Positions 42,596 through 51,692 of a stretch of DNA of 64,000 bases are shown in pieces. The notes beneath the pieces were generated by a model. That model saw only the letters and a program-made list of their open reading frames with translations, had not been told where the DNA came from and made no database searches. The position numbers and the translations under genes are program-made. The stretch spans positions 3,038,001 through 3,102,000 of the forward strand of contig JADKFS010000001.1 of NCBI GenBank assembly GCA_016717335.1, given 5' to 3'. Numbering within the stretch: position 1 is the first letter of the stretch; each line of letters begins with the position of its first letter. Source of the DNA: Candidatus Ribeiella danica. GTDB lineage: Bacteria > Chloroflexota > Chloroflexia > Chloroflexales > Roseiflexaceae.

Positions 42596-45505
42596 ATGAT
42601 CGGACGCCAGCGTGAGATCGCGGCGCTGTTGCGCCAGCTCGAGGCCGTGCGCGCAGGCGCGACGCGGGTGGCGCTGATCGCCGGCGAGCCGGGCATCGGC
42701 AAGACCCATCTGCTGCGCGAGCTTGCCCGCATCGCCGCGGCTGAGGGCGTCCTGATGCTGCGCGGCGGCGCATCCGAGGCCGAGGGCATGCCGCCGTACC
42801 TGCCGTTTCTCGAGGCGTTCGGTCGCTACATTCGCTCGGCCGATGTCGGCGACCTGCGGGCGGCTGCTGGCGACGATGCCACGACGCTCGCGCTGCTGCT
42901 GCCCGAGCTTGGCGCGCGGCTGGGCCAGCTGCCCCCCGGCTACCCGCTGCCGCCCGAGCAGGCGCGCCTGCGGCTCTACGACGCCGTCGGCGACTTCCTC
43001 GCCGCCATCGGCGCGCGGCACAGCCTGGCGCTGCTGCTCGACGATCTGCACTGGGCCGACCCGGCGACGCTCGACCTGATCTGTCAGGTGGCGCGCCGCA
43101 GCGAGGCGGGCGGCGCGCAGGCGCGCCTGCTCATCCTGGGGGCCTACCGCGAGGGCGAGATCGCGCACCATGCCGCGTTCCAGCGCACGGTGGCCGAGCT
43201 GAATCGCCTGCGGCTGCTGACCGTCGTCGCGGTTGGCCCGCTGGGGGCGGCGGAGATTGGCGTGCTTGCGGCCGACTACCTCGGCGCGCCGGCCTCCGAT
43301 CAGCTGATCCAGCTGCTGTTCGCCCACAGCGAAGGTAACCCGTTCTTCGCCGAGGAGCTGCTGCGCGGCTGGATCGAGATCGGCGCGATCGCCCAGAGCG
43401 GCGATCGCTGGGAGCTGGCCGCGCGATCCGCCCCACCGCTGCCTGCCAGCCTGACGATCGCCATCCGCCAGCGCCTGGCGCGGCTGGAGAGCGAGAGCCT
43501 GGATCTGCTGCGCACTGCGGCGATTGTCGGGAGGACCTTCGACGCGAGCCTCTTGGCCGAGGTCGCGGCCCAGCCGCCCGAGCAGGTCGAGCAGCGGCTG
43601 CGCGCTGCGGCCGAGGCGCGCGTGCTGCGGGCCAGCCTTGCCGGCGTGTTCGAGTTCAGCCACGACAAGATTCGCGAGAGCCTGTACGAGGAGGTCACGT
43701 CGGCGGGAAGGCGGCGGCTGCATCAGGCGATCGGCCGGGCGCTCGAAGCGCGTGCGGCGCACGCCGCCGCCGCGCCGCTGGACGAGCTGGCATTTCACTA
43801 TACGCGCAGCGGCGACCGTGCGAAGGGCGCCGACTACGCGCTGCTGGCGGCCGAGCGCGCGCGGGATGCCTACGCGCCCGAGGCCGCACTGGAGCAGTAT
43901 CGCGCCGCGCTCGACTTGCTTGAGACAAGCGACGGGCGGCGCGGCGCCATCCTGATCGGGCTTGGCGATATCGCGTTGCTGGCCGGCGCCGAGCGTGAGG
44001 CGATCGACGCCTTTACGCTGGCGCGTGACTGGTTCGAGCAGCGCCGCGAGCCGATCGTCGCCGGCTCGGCGGCCTGGCGGCTCGGGCTGGCCTGGTGGCG
44101 GCTCGAGGCCCTGGCCGAGGCATGCGCGGCGCTCGAGTCGGCGCTCGCCCTGCTGGACGGGCACGCCGGCCCCGAGCTGGTCCACGCGCTGATCGACCTG
44201 GGCAGCCTGCTGGCAGTCAGCCTGCACCGGCAGTCCGAGGGGCTCGCGCACGCGCGCCGCGCGCTGGCGCTGTCCCAGCAGATTGGCGACGAGCGACTGG
44301 TCGCTGCGGCCAGCCGGACGGTGGGCAACCTGCTGGTGCGCAGCAACGCGATCGCGGAGGGAACGCCGCTGCTGGAGCGCGCGCTAGCTATGGCCGCAGG
44401 CGCCGACGACCCATCTGAGGCGGAGGAGTGCTGCGCCTGCCTCGGGCATGCCTACTCCTGGGCGGGCGAGATCGAGCGCCTGGGGCCGCTCCTGCGCCCC
44501 TGGATGGCCTTCGCCAGGCGCTGCCACGACCCCTACCAGCTGCGCCACATCTACTCCTACCAGGCTAAGCTGGCGATCATGCAGGCGCGCTGGGTGGATG
44601 CGCGAGACGCTCTCGCTCTGGCGCGCGCGACCGTGGCGCACCTGTCCAGCCCCGAGCCGCACGCGCTGCTCACAACCTTCGAGGGCGAGATGGCCTACTG
44701 GCAGGGCGACTACGCCGCTGCGGAGCGGCTGTTTGCCGCGGCGAGCGCGACCTTTCGCGCGATCGGGCCGGGCGCGCTGGTCTGGTTCCTCGGCCTGCTC
44801 GGCCTGGCGCAGGTGTCGCAGGGAAAGCTCGCGGCGGTGCGGACCTGCGCGAGTGAGCTGGCGACGCTGGCCGCGGCGCTGCCGGCCGACACGATCCCGA
44901 CCGCCGCGGTCACGGCCTACCTGGCAATCATCGCACTTGCGCTCGGCGACCAGGAACAGATCGCGCGCTGCCGGTCGCAGCTGCTCGGTCACCGCGGGCA
45001 GTGGCACAACATTCTGATCGACCGGGCGCTGGGCCAGCTCGCCATGGCCCAGCGCGACTGGCGCGCGGCGCAGGAGTCGCTGGCGGCGGCAGAATCTACG
45101 GCGCGCCGCGGCGAGCTGCTGCCCGAGCTGGCGCTTGTCCTTGTGGCGCAGGCCGACCTGAGCCTGGCGCGGAGCGGGCGCACAGGCGGTGGGGACGAGC
45201 GGCGGCTGGTGGCCGAGGCGCTCGCGCTGTACGATCGGATCGGCAACAGCGTCGAGGCCGGCCGCCTGCGCGCGCGGCTGGCCGGCCTAGGTCGCGCGAC
45301 CGCTGCGCTGCCGGCGGGCCTGAGCCCGCGCGAGGCCGAGGTGCTGCGGTTGGTGGCTGCCGGCAAGAGCAATCGCGAGATCGCGCGGGCGCTGGTGCTC
45401 AGCGAGAAGACGGTCGCCAACCACATCGCGAATATCTTCGCCAAGACCAGCTCGGAGAACCGCGCCGGGGCGACCGCCTTCGCAATCCGTCATGGTCTCG
45501 CCTGA
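42596..45505 (+). CDS. LuxR-family regulator with large AAA ATPase (AraC/CyaA-like sensor type)
   Basis: The 969-residue protein begins MIGRQREIAALLRQLEAV, typical of AAA_16 regulators. The P-loop GEPGIGKTHLLRE (about 31-43) and Walker B LLLDDLHWADPATLDL follow, then a long TPR-like helical middle. A C-terminal LuxR HTH is last: GLSPREAEVLRLVAAGKSNR, then EIARALVLSEKTVANHIANI. It probably couples an unknown signal and ATP to DNA binding. The ATG at 42596 has AAGGAAAAG upstream. It faces away from the cyclase gene. Confidence 0.9.
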   Translation: MIGRQREIAALLRQLEAVRAGATRVALIAGEPGIGKTHLLRELARIAAAEGVLMLRGGASEAEGMPPYLPFLEAFGRYIRSADVGDLRAAAGDDATTLALLLPELGARLGQLPPGYPLPPEQARLRLYDAVGDFLAAIGARHSLALLLDDLHWADPATLDLICQVARRSEAGGAQARLLILGAYREGEIAHHAAFQRTVAELNRLRLLTVVAVGPLGAAEIGVLAADYLGAPASDQLIQLLFAHSEGNPFFAEELLRGWIEIGAIAQSGDRWELAARSAPPLPASLTIAIRQRLARLESESLDLLRTAAIVGRTFDASLLAEVAAQPPEQVEQRLRAAAEARVLRASLAGVFEFSHDKIRESLYEEVTSAGRRRLHQAIGRALEARAAHAAAAPLDELAFHYTRSGDRAKGADYALLAAERARDAYAPEAALEQYRAALDLLETSDGRRGAILIGLGDIALLAGAEREAIDAFTLARDWFEQRREPIVAGSAAWRLGLAWWRLEALAEACAALESALALLDGHAGPELVHALIDLGSLLAVSLHRQSEGLAHARRALALSQQIGDERLVAAASRTVGNLLVRSNAIAEGTPLLERALAMAAGADDPSEAEECCACLGHAYSWAGEIERLGPLLRPWMAFARRCHDPYQLRHIYSYQAKLAIMQARWVDARDALALARATVAHLSSPEPHALLTTFEGEMAYWQGDYAAAERLFAAASATFRAIGPGALVWFLGLLGLAQVSQGKLAAVRTCASELATLAAALPADTIPTAAVTAYLAIIALALGDQEQIARCRSQLLGHRGQWHNILIDRALGQLAMAQRDWRAAQESLAAAESTARRGELLPELALVLVAQADLSLARSGRTGGGDERRLVAEALALYDRIGNSVEAGRLRARLAGLGRATAALPAGLSPREAEVLRLVAAGKSNREIARALVLSEKTVANHIANIFAKTSSENRAGATAFAIRHGLA

Positions 45506-45785
45506 GCAGCCGCACGATTATAGCTGTGAGCAAGACCATTGAGCCGCTATGCACGAACGAGCTGCCGTTGTGATGTCGTCCGTCGTACTGCAGACTGGCT
45601 CCTGCCGACTGCCCTTTTAGGCAGCCTCATAGGTATTTCTACCCATAGCCGCATGATTCCCCCGCATACATTCCCTGTCACAGGTTGGGCATTTTGCTCC
45701 TGAGCAGGCGCCGCGCGCGCCGCTATACTGCGCTCGTAATCGACGACGAGCACGGCCGGGCACCCTGGCCGCGGGGAGCAACAGT

Positions 45786-46877
45786 ATGACGGCAGACCAG
45801 CCACCCGGCGAGAGCTGGCATATCCGCGCGGTGCGCCTGCCCGACGGCGACCGCGCCGAGGATTGGTGGGTTCGCGACGGCCGCCTGACCGACCAGCCGG
45901 CGCCGAACGCGCGCGAGCTGCCGGGCGGCTGGATGCTTCCGGGCCTGGTCGACGCGCACGCCCACCTTTCGCTCGACTTCAACGCCACCGGACTGCCGAT
46001 GGGCAGCGACGCGCTGGTGGCCGCGAACATGGACGCGCAGCTGGCCGCGGGCGTGCTGGCCGTCCGCGACACGGGAGCGGTGCATGGCGCGCGGCTGGAG
46101 CGGCACAGCGGGCGCGGGCCGCGGGTCGTGCGCGCGGGGAGCATTCTCGCGCCGCCCGGCCGCTACTTCCCGGGCCTCTACCGGCCAGTTGCACCGCAGG
46201 ATCTGGCCGCCGCCGCGCTCGACGAGATCGCCGCGGGGGCGACCTGGGTCAAGCTGATCGCCGATTTCCCCGGGCCGGACGGCAACTTCTACCGGCCGCT
46301 GGTGAACTACCCGCCCGACACGCTGCGCGTGCTGGTCGCCGCGGCCCACGCCGCAGGCGCGCGGGTGGCGGCGCACGTCTCCGGCGAGTACGTGGTCGAG
46401 GTCGTGCGCGCGGGCGTCGACTCGATCGAACATGGGCCGATGCTCGACCGCGACCTGCTCGTGGAGCTGGCGCAGCGCGGCGCGGCCTGGACGCCGACGC
46501 TGTGGACGGTGGTCGGCTATACCGAGCCGCTCGTCGCTGACGACGGCCCGGTCGGCGGGATCGCGCGGGAGGTGCTTGCCAGCCTGCGCGAGCTGGTCCC
46601 GCTGGCCGAGCAGCTCGGCGTGACTGTCCTGGCAGGCAGCGACGAGGCGCCGCACGGCGCGTTGGCGCGCGAGATCGTGCGGCTGTGCCAGTTCGGCATG
46701 TCGGCGCGCGGCGCGCTCGCGGCCGCCTCGACCGACGCGCGGGCCTACCTGGGGCTGCCGCCGCTCGGCGCTGGCGCGCCCGCCGACGTGGTCACATTCG
46801 CGGCCGACCCGCGCGAGCGGCTCGACGCCCTGGCGAAGCCCGCCGCCGTGCTGTTCGCCGGGCGGCGCGTAGTCTGA
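45786..46877 (+). CDS. Amidohydrolase-family protein
   Basis: The 363-residue protein has the amidohydrolase core: LPGGWMLPGLVDAHAHLSLDF (HxH metal pair), WVKLIADF with the bridging Lys position, AAHVSGEYVVEVV, SIEHGPMLDRDL and VLAGSDEAPHG (the metal Asp). It ends with the usual small domain GLPPLGAGAPADVVTFAADP. This pattern is close to imidazolonepropionase/prolidase-like members; the substrate is unknown. It starts 280 bp beyond the LuxR gene in a stretch with no other gene seen (only a weak hairpin CTGCC-CTTTTA-GGCAG and a TATACT box). Confidence 0.85.
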   Translation: MTADQPPGESWHIRAVRLPDGDRAEDWWVRDGRLTDQPAPNARELPGGWMLPGLVDAHAHLSLDFNATGLPMGSDALVAANMDAQLAAGVLAVRDTGAVHGARLERHSGRGPRVVRAGSILAPPGRYFPGLYRPVAPQDLAAAALDEIAAGATWVKLIADFPGPDGNFYRPLVNYPPDTLRVLVAAAHAAGARVAAHVSGEYVVEVVRAGVDSIEHGPMLDRDLLVELAQRGAAWTPTLWTVVGYTEPLVADDGPVGGIAREVLASLRELVPLAEQLGVTVLAGSDEAPHGALAREIVRLCQFGMSARGALAAASTDARAYLGLPPLGAGAPADVVTFAADPRERLDALAKPAAVLFAGRRVV

Positions 46878-46914
46878 GACGGTGATGCACTGGATCTTTT
46901 AAGGAGAACACCCA

Positions 46915-47583
46915 ATGCGCAGCTCAACTGAAACCCCGACTATGTCCTCGGGCCTGACGCGCTGGAGCGGGCTGGCGCTGATGCTGTCCGGATTGCTGCT
47001 GGCCGTTCCGATGCTGTTCCACCCCGACGACTCGAACCCGCTGTCGTTTCAGCGCGCGGCCTGGGCGCCGGTCCACACGCTGCTGATCGCCAGCGCGGTC
47101 CTCATGCTGTTTGGGCTGATCGGCCTGCACGGCGCGCAGGCCGCGCGGGCGGGCACGCTCGGGCTGATCGGCTTCATCCTGAGCTTTGCCGGCGGGGCGC
47201 TGGTGGTGGCCGGGCTGGTAGTAGATGCCTTCGTCGTGCCGGCGATCGCCGGCGACCCGGCCGCCCAGGCGCTGCTCGATCCGGCGGGGCCGCTGTTTGG
47301 CGGCGCGCTCGGGATCTTCTTCCTGCTGATGGGCGCGACCTTCTCGCTGGGCACGATCGTGCTTGGCATCGCGACCGCCCGCGCCGGGGTGCTGCCGCGC
47401 TGGGCCGGCGCGCTGATCCTGCTCGGCGGGCCGCTGCTAGGCTTTACGCCGCCGCTGCCGACCATCGCGGGCATCTGCGGCGCTGTGCTGCTTGGGGTGG
47501 GCTACCTCTCGGCTGGGTACGCCATCTGGTCCGGCCAACCCGCCGGCATTCCCGCCAGCGCACGCGAGGGGCGCGCCGCCTGA
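46915..47583 (+). CDS. Six-helix membrane protein of unknown function
   Basis: The 222-residue protein has about six hydrophobic helices, including LALMLSGLLLAVPMLF, LLIASAVLMLFGLIGLHGAQ, GLIGFILSFAGGALVVAGLV and ALGIFFLLMGATFSLGTIVL. A short loop with HPDDSNPLSFQ lies between the first two. No domain name was recognised. The ATG has AAGGAGA 7 nt upstream. It follows the amidohydrolase gene by 37 bp and is probably co-transcribed. Confidence 0.8.
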   Translation: MRSSTETPTMSSGLTRWSGLALMLSGLLLAVPMLFHPDDSNPLSFQRAAWAPVHTLLIASAVLMLFGLIGLHGAQAARAGTLGLIGFILSFAGGALVVAGLVVDAFVVPAIAGDPAAQALLDPAGPLFGGALGIFFLLMGATFSLGTIVLGIATARAGVLPRWAGALILLGGPLLGFTPPLPTIAGICGAVLLGVGYLSAGYAIWSGQPAGIPASAREGRAA

Positions 47584-47669
47584 GGCGAACCTGTAGGCCA
47601 GGAGCAATGCCTTTCACGTGCGAAATCTTTATGTCTTCGTGCCTTCGTGGTTATGTGAACCGTATTGGG

Positions 47670-48431
47670 CTACACCGGCAGCCGCCCGCGCAGCAGCGCC
47701 GTGGGCACCGAGAAGGAGTAGCCCTCGTCGAGCGCGAGCGCGGCGCGGACCTCGCGCGGCGCTCCTTCGATCAGCGCGCGGATCTGCGTGATCGCCAGGA
47801 ACGGCGTGTTCATGCGGGCGACCCACGACTCGAACTCCAGCCGCAGCGGCCAGTCGCCCAGCTGTTCGACGGCGAAGCCGGCGCCCGCCATCATTCGCTG
47901 CCACTGCTCGACAGTGTGATCGCGGACGTGCGAGGGGTCGCGCAGCAGCTCGATCGTATTGAGGAAGGTGTCCGGTGCCGCCATATCGGGCGCGACGACG
48001 TCGGCCAGCAGCAGCGTGCCGCCGGGCCGCAGCACCCGCGCGAACTCGCGCAGCGCCGCGACGGGGTGCGGGTAGTGGTGCGCGCTGTAGCGCGAGGTCA
48101 CCAGGTCGAACGAGGCGTCGGGGAAGGGCAGCCGCTCGACGTCGGCGCGCTGGAAGGTGATGTTGGCGAGCCCGCGCTGGCGCGCCAGGCCGCGGCCCTG
48201 CGCCACCATCGCCTCGGTCAGATCGACGGCGACGACCTCGGCGACATGCGGCGCGAAGGCCAGCGCGGTGTGCCCCGCCCCCGAGCCGGCGTCGAGCACC
48301 CGCTCTGTTCCGCCGGGCGCGGCCGCCGCCAGCATCGCCGTCAGGTCCGGCCCGGCGACGTGCACCGCGCTGGTGGCGTAGTTTGCGGCGACCGGGCCGA
48401 ACTGGCTCTGAATCACCTTCTTGATGTCCAT
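47670..48431 (-). CDS. SAM-dependent methyltransferase (UbiE-like)
   Basis: The 253-residue class I methyltransferase has the SAM motif VLDAGSGAGHTALAF, the acidic VVAVDLTEAMV, then FQRADVERLPFPDASFDLVT and LREFARVLRPGGTLLLADVV. The N-terminal FGPVAANYATSAVH resembles the small-molecule/UbiE group. The target is unknown. The ATG at 48431 has GGAGAAG upstream. Its start lies just behind a truncated DUF433 fragment. Confidence 0.92.
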   Translation of the reverse strand: MDIKKVIQSQFGPVAANYATSAVHVAGPDLTAMLAAAAPGGTERVLDAGSGAGHTALAFAPHVAEVVAVDLTEAMVAQGRGLARQRGLANITFQRADVERLPFPDASFDLVTSRYSAHHYPHPVAALREFARVLRPGGTLLLADVVAPDMAAPDTFLNTIELLRDPSHVRDHTVEQWQRMMAGAGFAVEQLGDWPLRLEFESWVARMNTPFLAITQIRALIEGAPREVRAALALDEGYSFSVPTALLRGRLPV

Positions 48432-48439
48432 CTGCTTCT

Positions 48440-48582
48440 CCTCTGGACTGCCGCCACAGCTCGACAATGGCGCGGACCGGCGTTCGGGTGCCAGTGATCA
48501 TTGGCTCACCGCTTAAGATACGATCATCTGTCACAATATAACGATGTGCGGTGAGCCGTGCTATAGCATCATACTCCTGCAA
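48440..48582 (-). pseudogene. Truncated DUF433-type antitoxin
   Basis: The minus-strand frame reads YIVTDDRILSGEPMITGTRT then PVRAIVELWRQ, the N-terminal half of DUF433 proteins, which are often antitoxins. After about 40 residues the frame runs into the methyltransferase gene in another frame, and no C-terminal half is present. Only a TTG could serve as start. It is a remnant. Confidence 0.6.
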
Positions 48583-48639
48583 GGATAGCGCTCAGGTGGA
48601 TTCTGCTATCGTATTGTATTCTATTTTGGGCGGCCGCAG

Positions 48640-49476
48640 CTACAGGCTCACCAGCAGCACGCCGCACAGGATCACCGCCACGCCGGCCCACTGGGCGCGC
48701 GAGAGGCGCTCGCGCAGGATCGCCCAGGCCATCAGGACCGTGACGGCGCTGAACAGCGAGGCCAGCGCGGTGACGATCGAGGTGTAGGTCGTGCCGGCGC
48801 CCAGGTTGAACGCCACAAAGGCCAGCGTGTCGAGCAGCGCGGCGACCAGGATGGTGGGCCACAGCGAGCGCGGGAGCCGCGCCGGGGGTGCGCCGCGCCG
48901 GAGCAGCAGCAGCAGCGCGCCGACCATCTCGACCGCGCGCGTGACCGCGACCGGCCAGAACGCGCCGAGCGCGGGCCGGACCAGGTCGAGCGACCAGAAG
49001 TAGAAGCCGAAGCAGATCACGACGCCGATCGCCTCGGGCACGCCCGCCAGCCTGGCGCCGGCCCCGGCATGATGCGAGCGCGAGACGACCGCCACGCCGC
49101 CGATCAGCAGCAGCGCGCCGACGATCGCGATCGGCGCGGGCCGCTCGCCGCCCAGCAGCGCCAGCAGCGCCGTGACGACGGCAAAGCCCGAGGCGATCGG
49201 CGAGACGATCGCCAGCGTGCCGATCGCGAACGAGCGGTAGAGCAGCAGCGTGCCGGCCAGGTTGATCAGGCTGATGCCGATCGTCACGACCCACATCGTC
49301 GGCGTCGGGGCCGGCAGGTCGGGCCAGCGCAGCAGCACCGCGCCGATCGTCAGCAGCCCGACGAGCTGAAGGTAGAACATCGCCTGCGTGACGCCGATCC
49401 GCCGCGCCACCGACGTGACCATGAAGTCGGCCAGGCCCCAGCCGAGCGCGGCCGTCAGGCCGAAGAGGATGCCCAT
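48640..49476 (-). CDS. EamA/DMT-family transporter
   Basis: The 278-residue protein has ten hydrophobic helices in two EamA halves: first half LTAALGWGLADFMVTSVARR and LALLGGERPAPIAIVGALLLIGGVAVV, second half AIGVVICFGFYFWSLDL and MAWAILRERLSRAQWAGVAVILCGVLLV. Such permeases export metabolites; the substrate is not predictable. The ATG at 49476 starts MGILFGL. It is a stand-alone gene. Confidence 0.9.
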   Translation of the reverse strand: MGILFGLTAALGWGLADFMVTSVARRIGVTQAMFYLQLVGLLTIGAVLLRWPDLPAPTPTMWVVTIGISLINLAGTLLLYRSFAIGTLAIVSPIASGFAVVTALLALLGGERPAPIAIVGALLLIGGVAVVSRSHHAGAGARLAGVPEAIGVVICFGFYFWSLDLVRPALGAFWPVAVTRAVEMVGALLLLLRRGAPPARLPRSLWPTILVAALLDTLAFVAFNLGAGTTYTSIVTALASLFSAVTVLMAWAILRERLSRAQWAGVAVILCGVLLVSL

Positions 49477-49544
49477 AGGTGTCGCTTGTGCGTTTCTGTT
49501 TGTCGCGCGGCGAGCGCGGCGCCACAATCAATATGAGGTATTTT

Positions 49545-49571
49545 TTTGGGAGCGGCGCCGCCGCTCCCAAA
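49545..49571. repeat. Perfect 12-bp-arm hairpin with 3-nt loop
   Basis: Arms TTTGGGAGCGGC and GCCGCTCCCAAA enclose GCC. On the minus strand an A-run follows, so it does not look like a normal terminator for the PLP gene. The 3-nt loop matches the hairpins at 17.2, 30.8, 33.2 and 34.3 kb. Confidence 0.6.
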
Positions 49572-49681
49572 CCCTCGCCGTGAGCAGCCTTGAGGCAACG
49601 CCGCCCCCGAACCCTCGCCGCGTGCGGTCTTTGGGATCGACGCTCGGATGGGCTAGTATAGCACGCTGTTGCCACTCACCA

Positions 49682-51088
49682 TCACGTAGCCGCCGACCGC
49701 AGCTCGGCGATGCGCCGGTCGATCTGCTCGGCCAGCCCGGCCTGCTCGTCCCAGTAGCCCATGCTGCGCATCGCGGCAAACTGCTCGTCGCCGTAGCCGA
49801 AGCGGCGCCACAGGCTCTCCTTCATCGCGTGCAGCCGCTCTTGCTCGGCCGCGCCGCGCACGTCGAGCAGCTCGCCGGTGTCGGCGTCGCGGAAGATCCG
49901 CTCGCTCCACCCCTCCAGCGTCGCCGCCGCGATCGGCCCCTCGCGGCGCTCCAGGTCGTCGAGCACGGACGGGTAGCGGTCGAAGCGGTCGGTCGCGACG
50001 GTCACGACGTTGTCGCCCCTGCCCAGGCCGAGCAGCTTCGCCATCTTGATCGCGCCGATGATGTTGCAGACCGCGCTGACGCCGAAGCAGTCGCGCCATT
50101 GCAGCTTGGGGCTTGGGGCTTGGGGCTGCGTTTCTAGCGTTCCAGCCTGCATATCCAAATCTCGAATTCCCACATCCCCGAGCTGCAATTCCCGCAGCAC
50201 CTTGAGGCCGCGCACGCAGTCGTCGTCGTGGATCAGCCCGACGTAGTCGGTCGTCAGCAGGTTGTGGATGAGCGTGACCATCTTGTCGCCGATACCCTCG
50301 ATGCGGTGCTGGCCCTGCCCGCCGGAGTGCAGCGTCGCGCACTCGCGCGGCTCCAGCGCGGCGACGATCGCCTCGGGGAAGCGCGCCTTGATCGTATCCC
50401 CGGCGGCGAGCGTGCCGGCCGAGCCGGGCGCGGCGACGAAGGCGGCCACGCGGCCGTTGCCGTAGCCGGCGGCGGCCCGCAGCGCGGCGTCGCCCGTGAC
50501 GATGCGGTGGAAGCGATAGTTGGGCAGCAGCTCGAACTGCGCCAGCACCAGGTACTCCGCGCGGCCGACGTAGCGCGCGTGGGTGCGCTCGAGCGTCAGG
50601 ATGACGTCGCTCTCGCTGCCGGGGGTCAGGTCGAGCTCGGCGCCGTACTGGCGGATGCGCTCGTAGCGCTCGCGGCTCATCGTGTCGGGCATCACCACCA
50701 GCGCGCGGTAGCCCTTGAGCAGGCTGACGTAGGCCGTGCCGATGCCGAAGTTGCCGGTGCTCGGTCCGATCACCGTCTTCGAGCCGGGCCGCACCCCGTC
50801 GAGCGCCTCGGCCTCGGCCAGCGTCGCGTAGGCTGGGCCGACCTTGTGGCTGCCGCTCGGGAACGGCGCGCCGACCAGCACGACGATATTGGCCTCCACC
50901 CCGGTCAGCGCGGGCGGCAGCACCACGTGGCTCACGCCGCCGCCCGGCAGGCGCCAGGTGATGTTGAACAGGTTGCGCGGGTCGTGCTGATCCGCACGCG
51001 CGGCGCGGGCGGCCGACTGCCACTCCTGCGCCAGCAGCGACGGGTCGCGCATCTCGGCGTAGGTTGGGCCGGGGATGATCTGCGTCAT
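49682..51088 (-). CDS. PLP-dependent fold-type II enzyme (cysteine-synthase-like)
   Basis: The 468-residue protein has the Schiff-base Lys82 in SGSHKVGPAYATL, the PLP-binding Asn in IGPSTGNFGIGTAY, and FVAAPGSAGTLAAGDTIKARF for the phosphate loop. It is longer than classical cysteine synthase, with an extra C-terminal region (YWDEQAGLAEQIDRRIAELR). A heptamer-derived segment (TQPQAPSPKLQW) is inserted near residue 325. The ATG at 51088 has AAAGGAA upstream. Similar proteins occur near YgeY/YgeW clusters, and this gene lies 2.2 kb from one, so a role in the same nitrogen-salvage pathway is possible. Confidence 0.82.
   Translation of the reverse strand: MTQIIPGPTYAEMRDPSLLAQEWQSAARAARADQHDPRNLFNITWRLPGGGVSHVVLPPALTGVEANIVVLVGAPFPSGSHKVGPAYATLAEAEALDGVRPGSKTVIGPSTGNFGIGTAYVSLLKGYRALVVMPDTMSRERYERIRQYGAELDLTPGSESDVILTLERTHARYVGRAEYLVLAQFELLPNYRFHRIVTGDAALRAAAGYGNGRVAAFVAAPGSAGTLAAGDTIKARFPEAIVAALEPRECATLHSGGQGQHRIEGIGDKMVTLIHNLLTTDYVGLIHDDDCVRGLKVLRELQLGDVGIRDLDMQAGTLETQPQAPSPKLQWRDCFGVSAVCNIIGAIKMAKLLGLGRGDNVVTVATDRFDRYPSVLDDLERREGPIAAATLEGWSERIFRDADTGELLDVRGAAEQERLHAMKESLWRRFGYGDEQFAAMRSMGYWDEQAGLAEQIDRRIAELRSAAT
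50100..50135 (-). repeat. GGGGCTT heptamers inside the PLP enzyme gene
   Basis: About three GGGGCTT units interrupt the coding region and encode the QPQAPSP-type segment, stop-free in the gene's sense. Confidence 0.85.
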
Positions 51089-51103
51089 TGACGTTCCTTT
51101 CAT

Positions 51104-51142
51104 TCGGGGCTTGGGATTTGGGGCTTGGGGCTTGGGGTCTCG
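51104..51142. repeat. GGGGCTT heptamers between the PLP enzyme and four-helix genes
   Basis: GGGGCTTGGGATTTGGGGCT and further units lie in the leader of the PLP gene, just upstream of its ribosome-binding site. Confidence 0.85.
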
Positions 51143-51150
51143 GCCATGAT

Positions 51151-51528
51151 TTAGATTTTCGCGCGACGTGATAAGGCCTGGTGAAGGCCACGAAGCATTC
51201 GCCCAATATCATTGAGCTGTTGCAGAAGATCGTCTCTCGCGGATTCGTCGAGAAATCCGAGGTCGGCGCTGATGATCATTTGTGTATCAAGTTCGGCAAC
51301 CGAACCCATTGCAATCGAGATGAAACGTTTGTACTCGAGTGTGCTTGATCGAGCATGCCCCTCGGCAATATTTGATGGGATCGACACCGCGGCGCGGCGC
51401 ATTTGATTGACCAGGCCAAATTTTTCTTGTGTCGGAAACGAGCCTGTCGCCTGATAGACAGCCTTCGTCAGCACAACACTTTTTTGCCACACCTCCAGAT
51501 CGCGATAGCTTTTCACAACCCTGTCCAT
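51151..51528 (-). CDS. Four-helix-bundle protein (S23/IVS-encoded family)
   Basis: The 125-residue protein shows the full S23-type pattern: YRDLEVWQKSVVLTKAVYQA, FGLVNQMRRAAVSIPSNIAEG and STLEYKRFISIAMGSVAELDTQ. A last helix starts DDLLQQLNDIGRMLRGL. These proteins are sometimes found in 23S rRNA insertions and are scattered through bacterial genomes; their role is unknown. The ATG at 51528 has GGAGGTGG upstream. It is free-standing here, between two PLP enzyme genes. Confidence 0.9.
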   Translation of the reverse strand: MDRVVKSYRDLEVWQKSVVLTKAVYQATGSFPTQEKFGLVNQMRRAAVSIPSNIAEGHARSSTLEYKRFISIAMGSVAELDTQMIISADLGFLDESARDDLLQQLNDIGRMLRGLHQALSRRAKI

Positions 51529-51554
51529 CGCCACCTCCGCATCTATAGATCAGA

Positions 51555-51692
51555 AACTTCAGTTCTGCGGTTCTGCAGTTCCGTGGTCACAGAACCACAG
51601 AACCACAGAACCGCAGAACCAACCGGTGACCACAGGCGCGCTTTTCCGGAAGGCTGTACTAGCCCCAAGTCCCTAGCCCCAAGTCCCTAGCC
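51555..51692. repeat. ACAGAACC octamers and CCCAAGT/AGCCCCA units
   Basis: AGTTCTGCGGTTCTGC-type units are followed by their complement in ACAGAACC form (four units near 51595-51622), so the tract can fold back. Then CCAAGTCCCTAGC units reach into the stop of the threonine-synthase-like gene, which ends ALGLGTWG because of them. Confidence 0.85.
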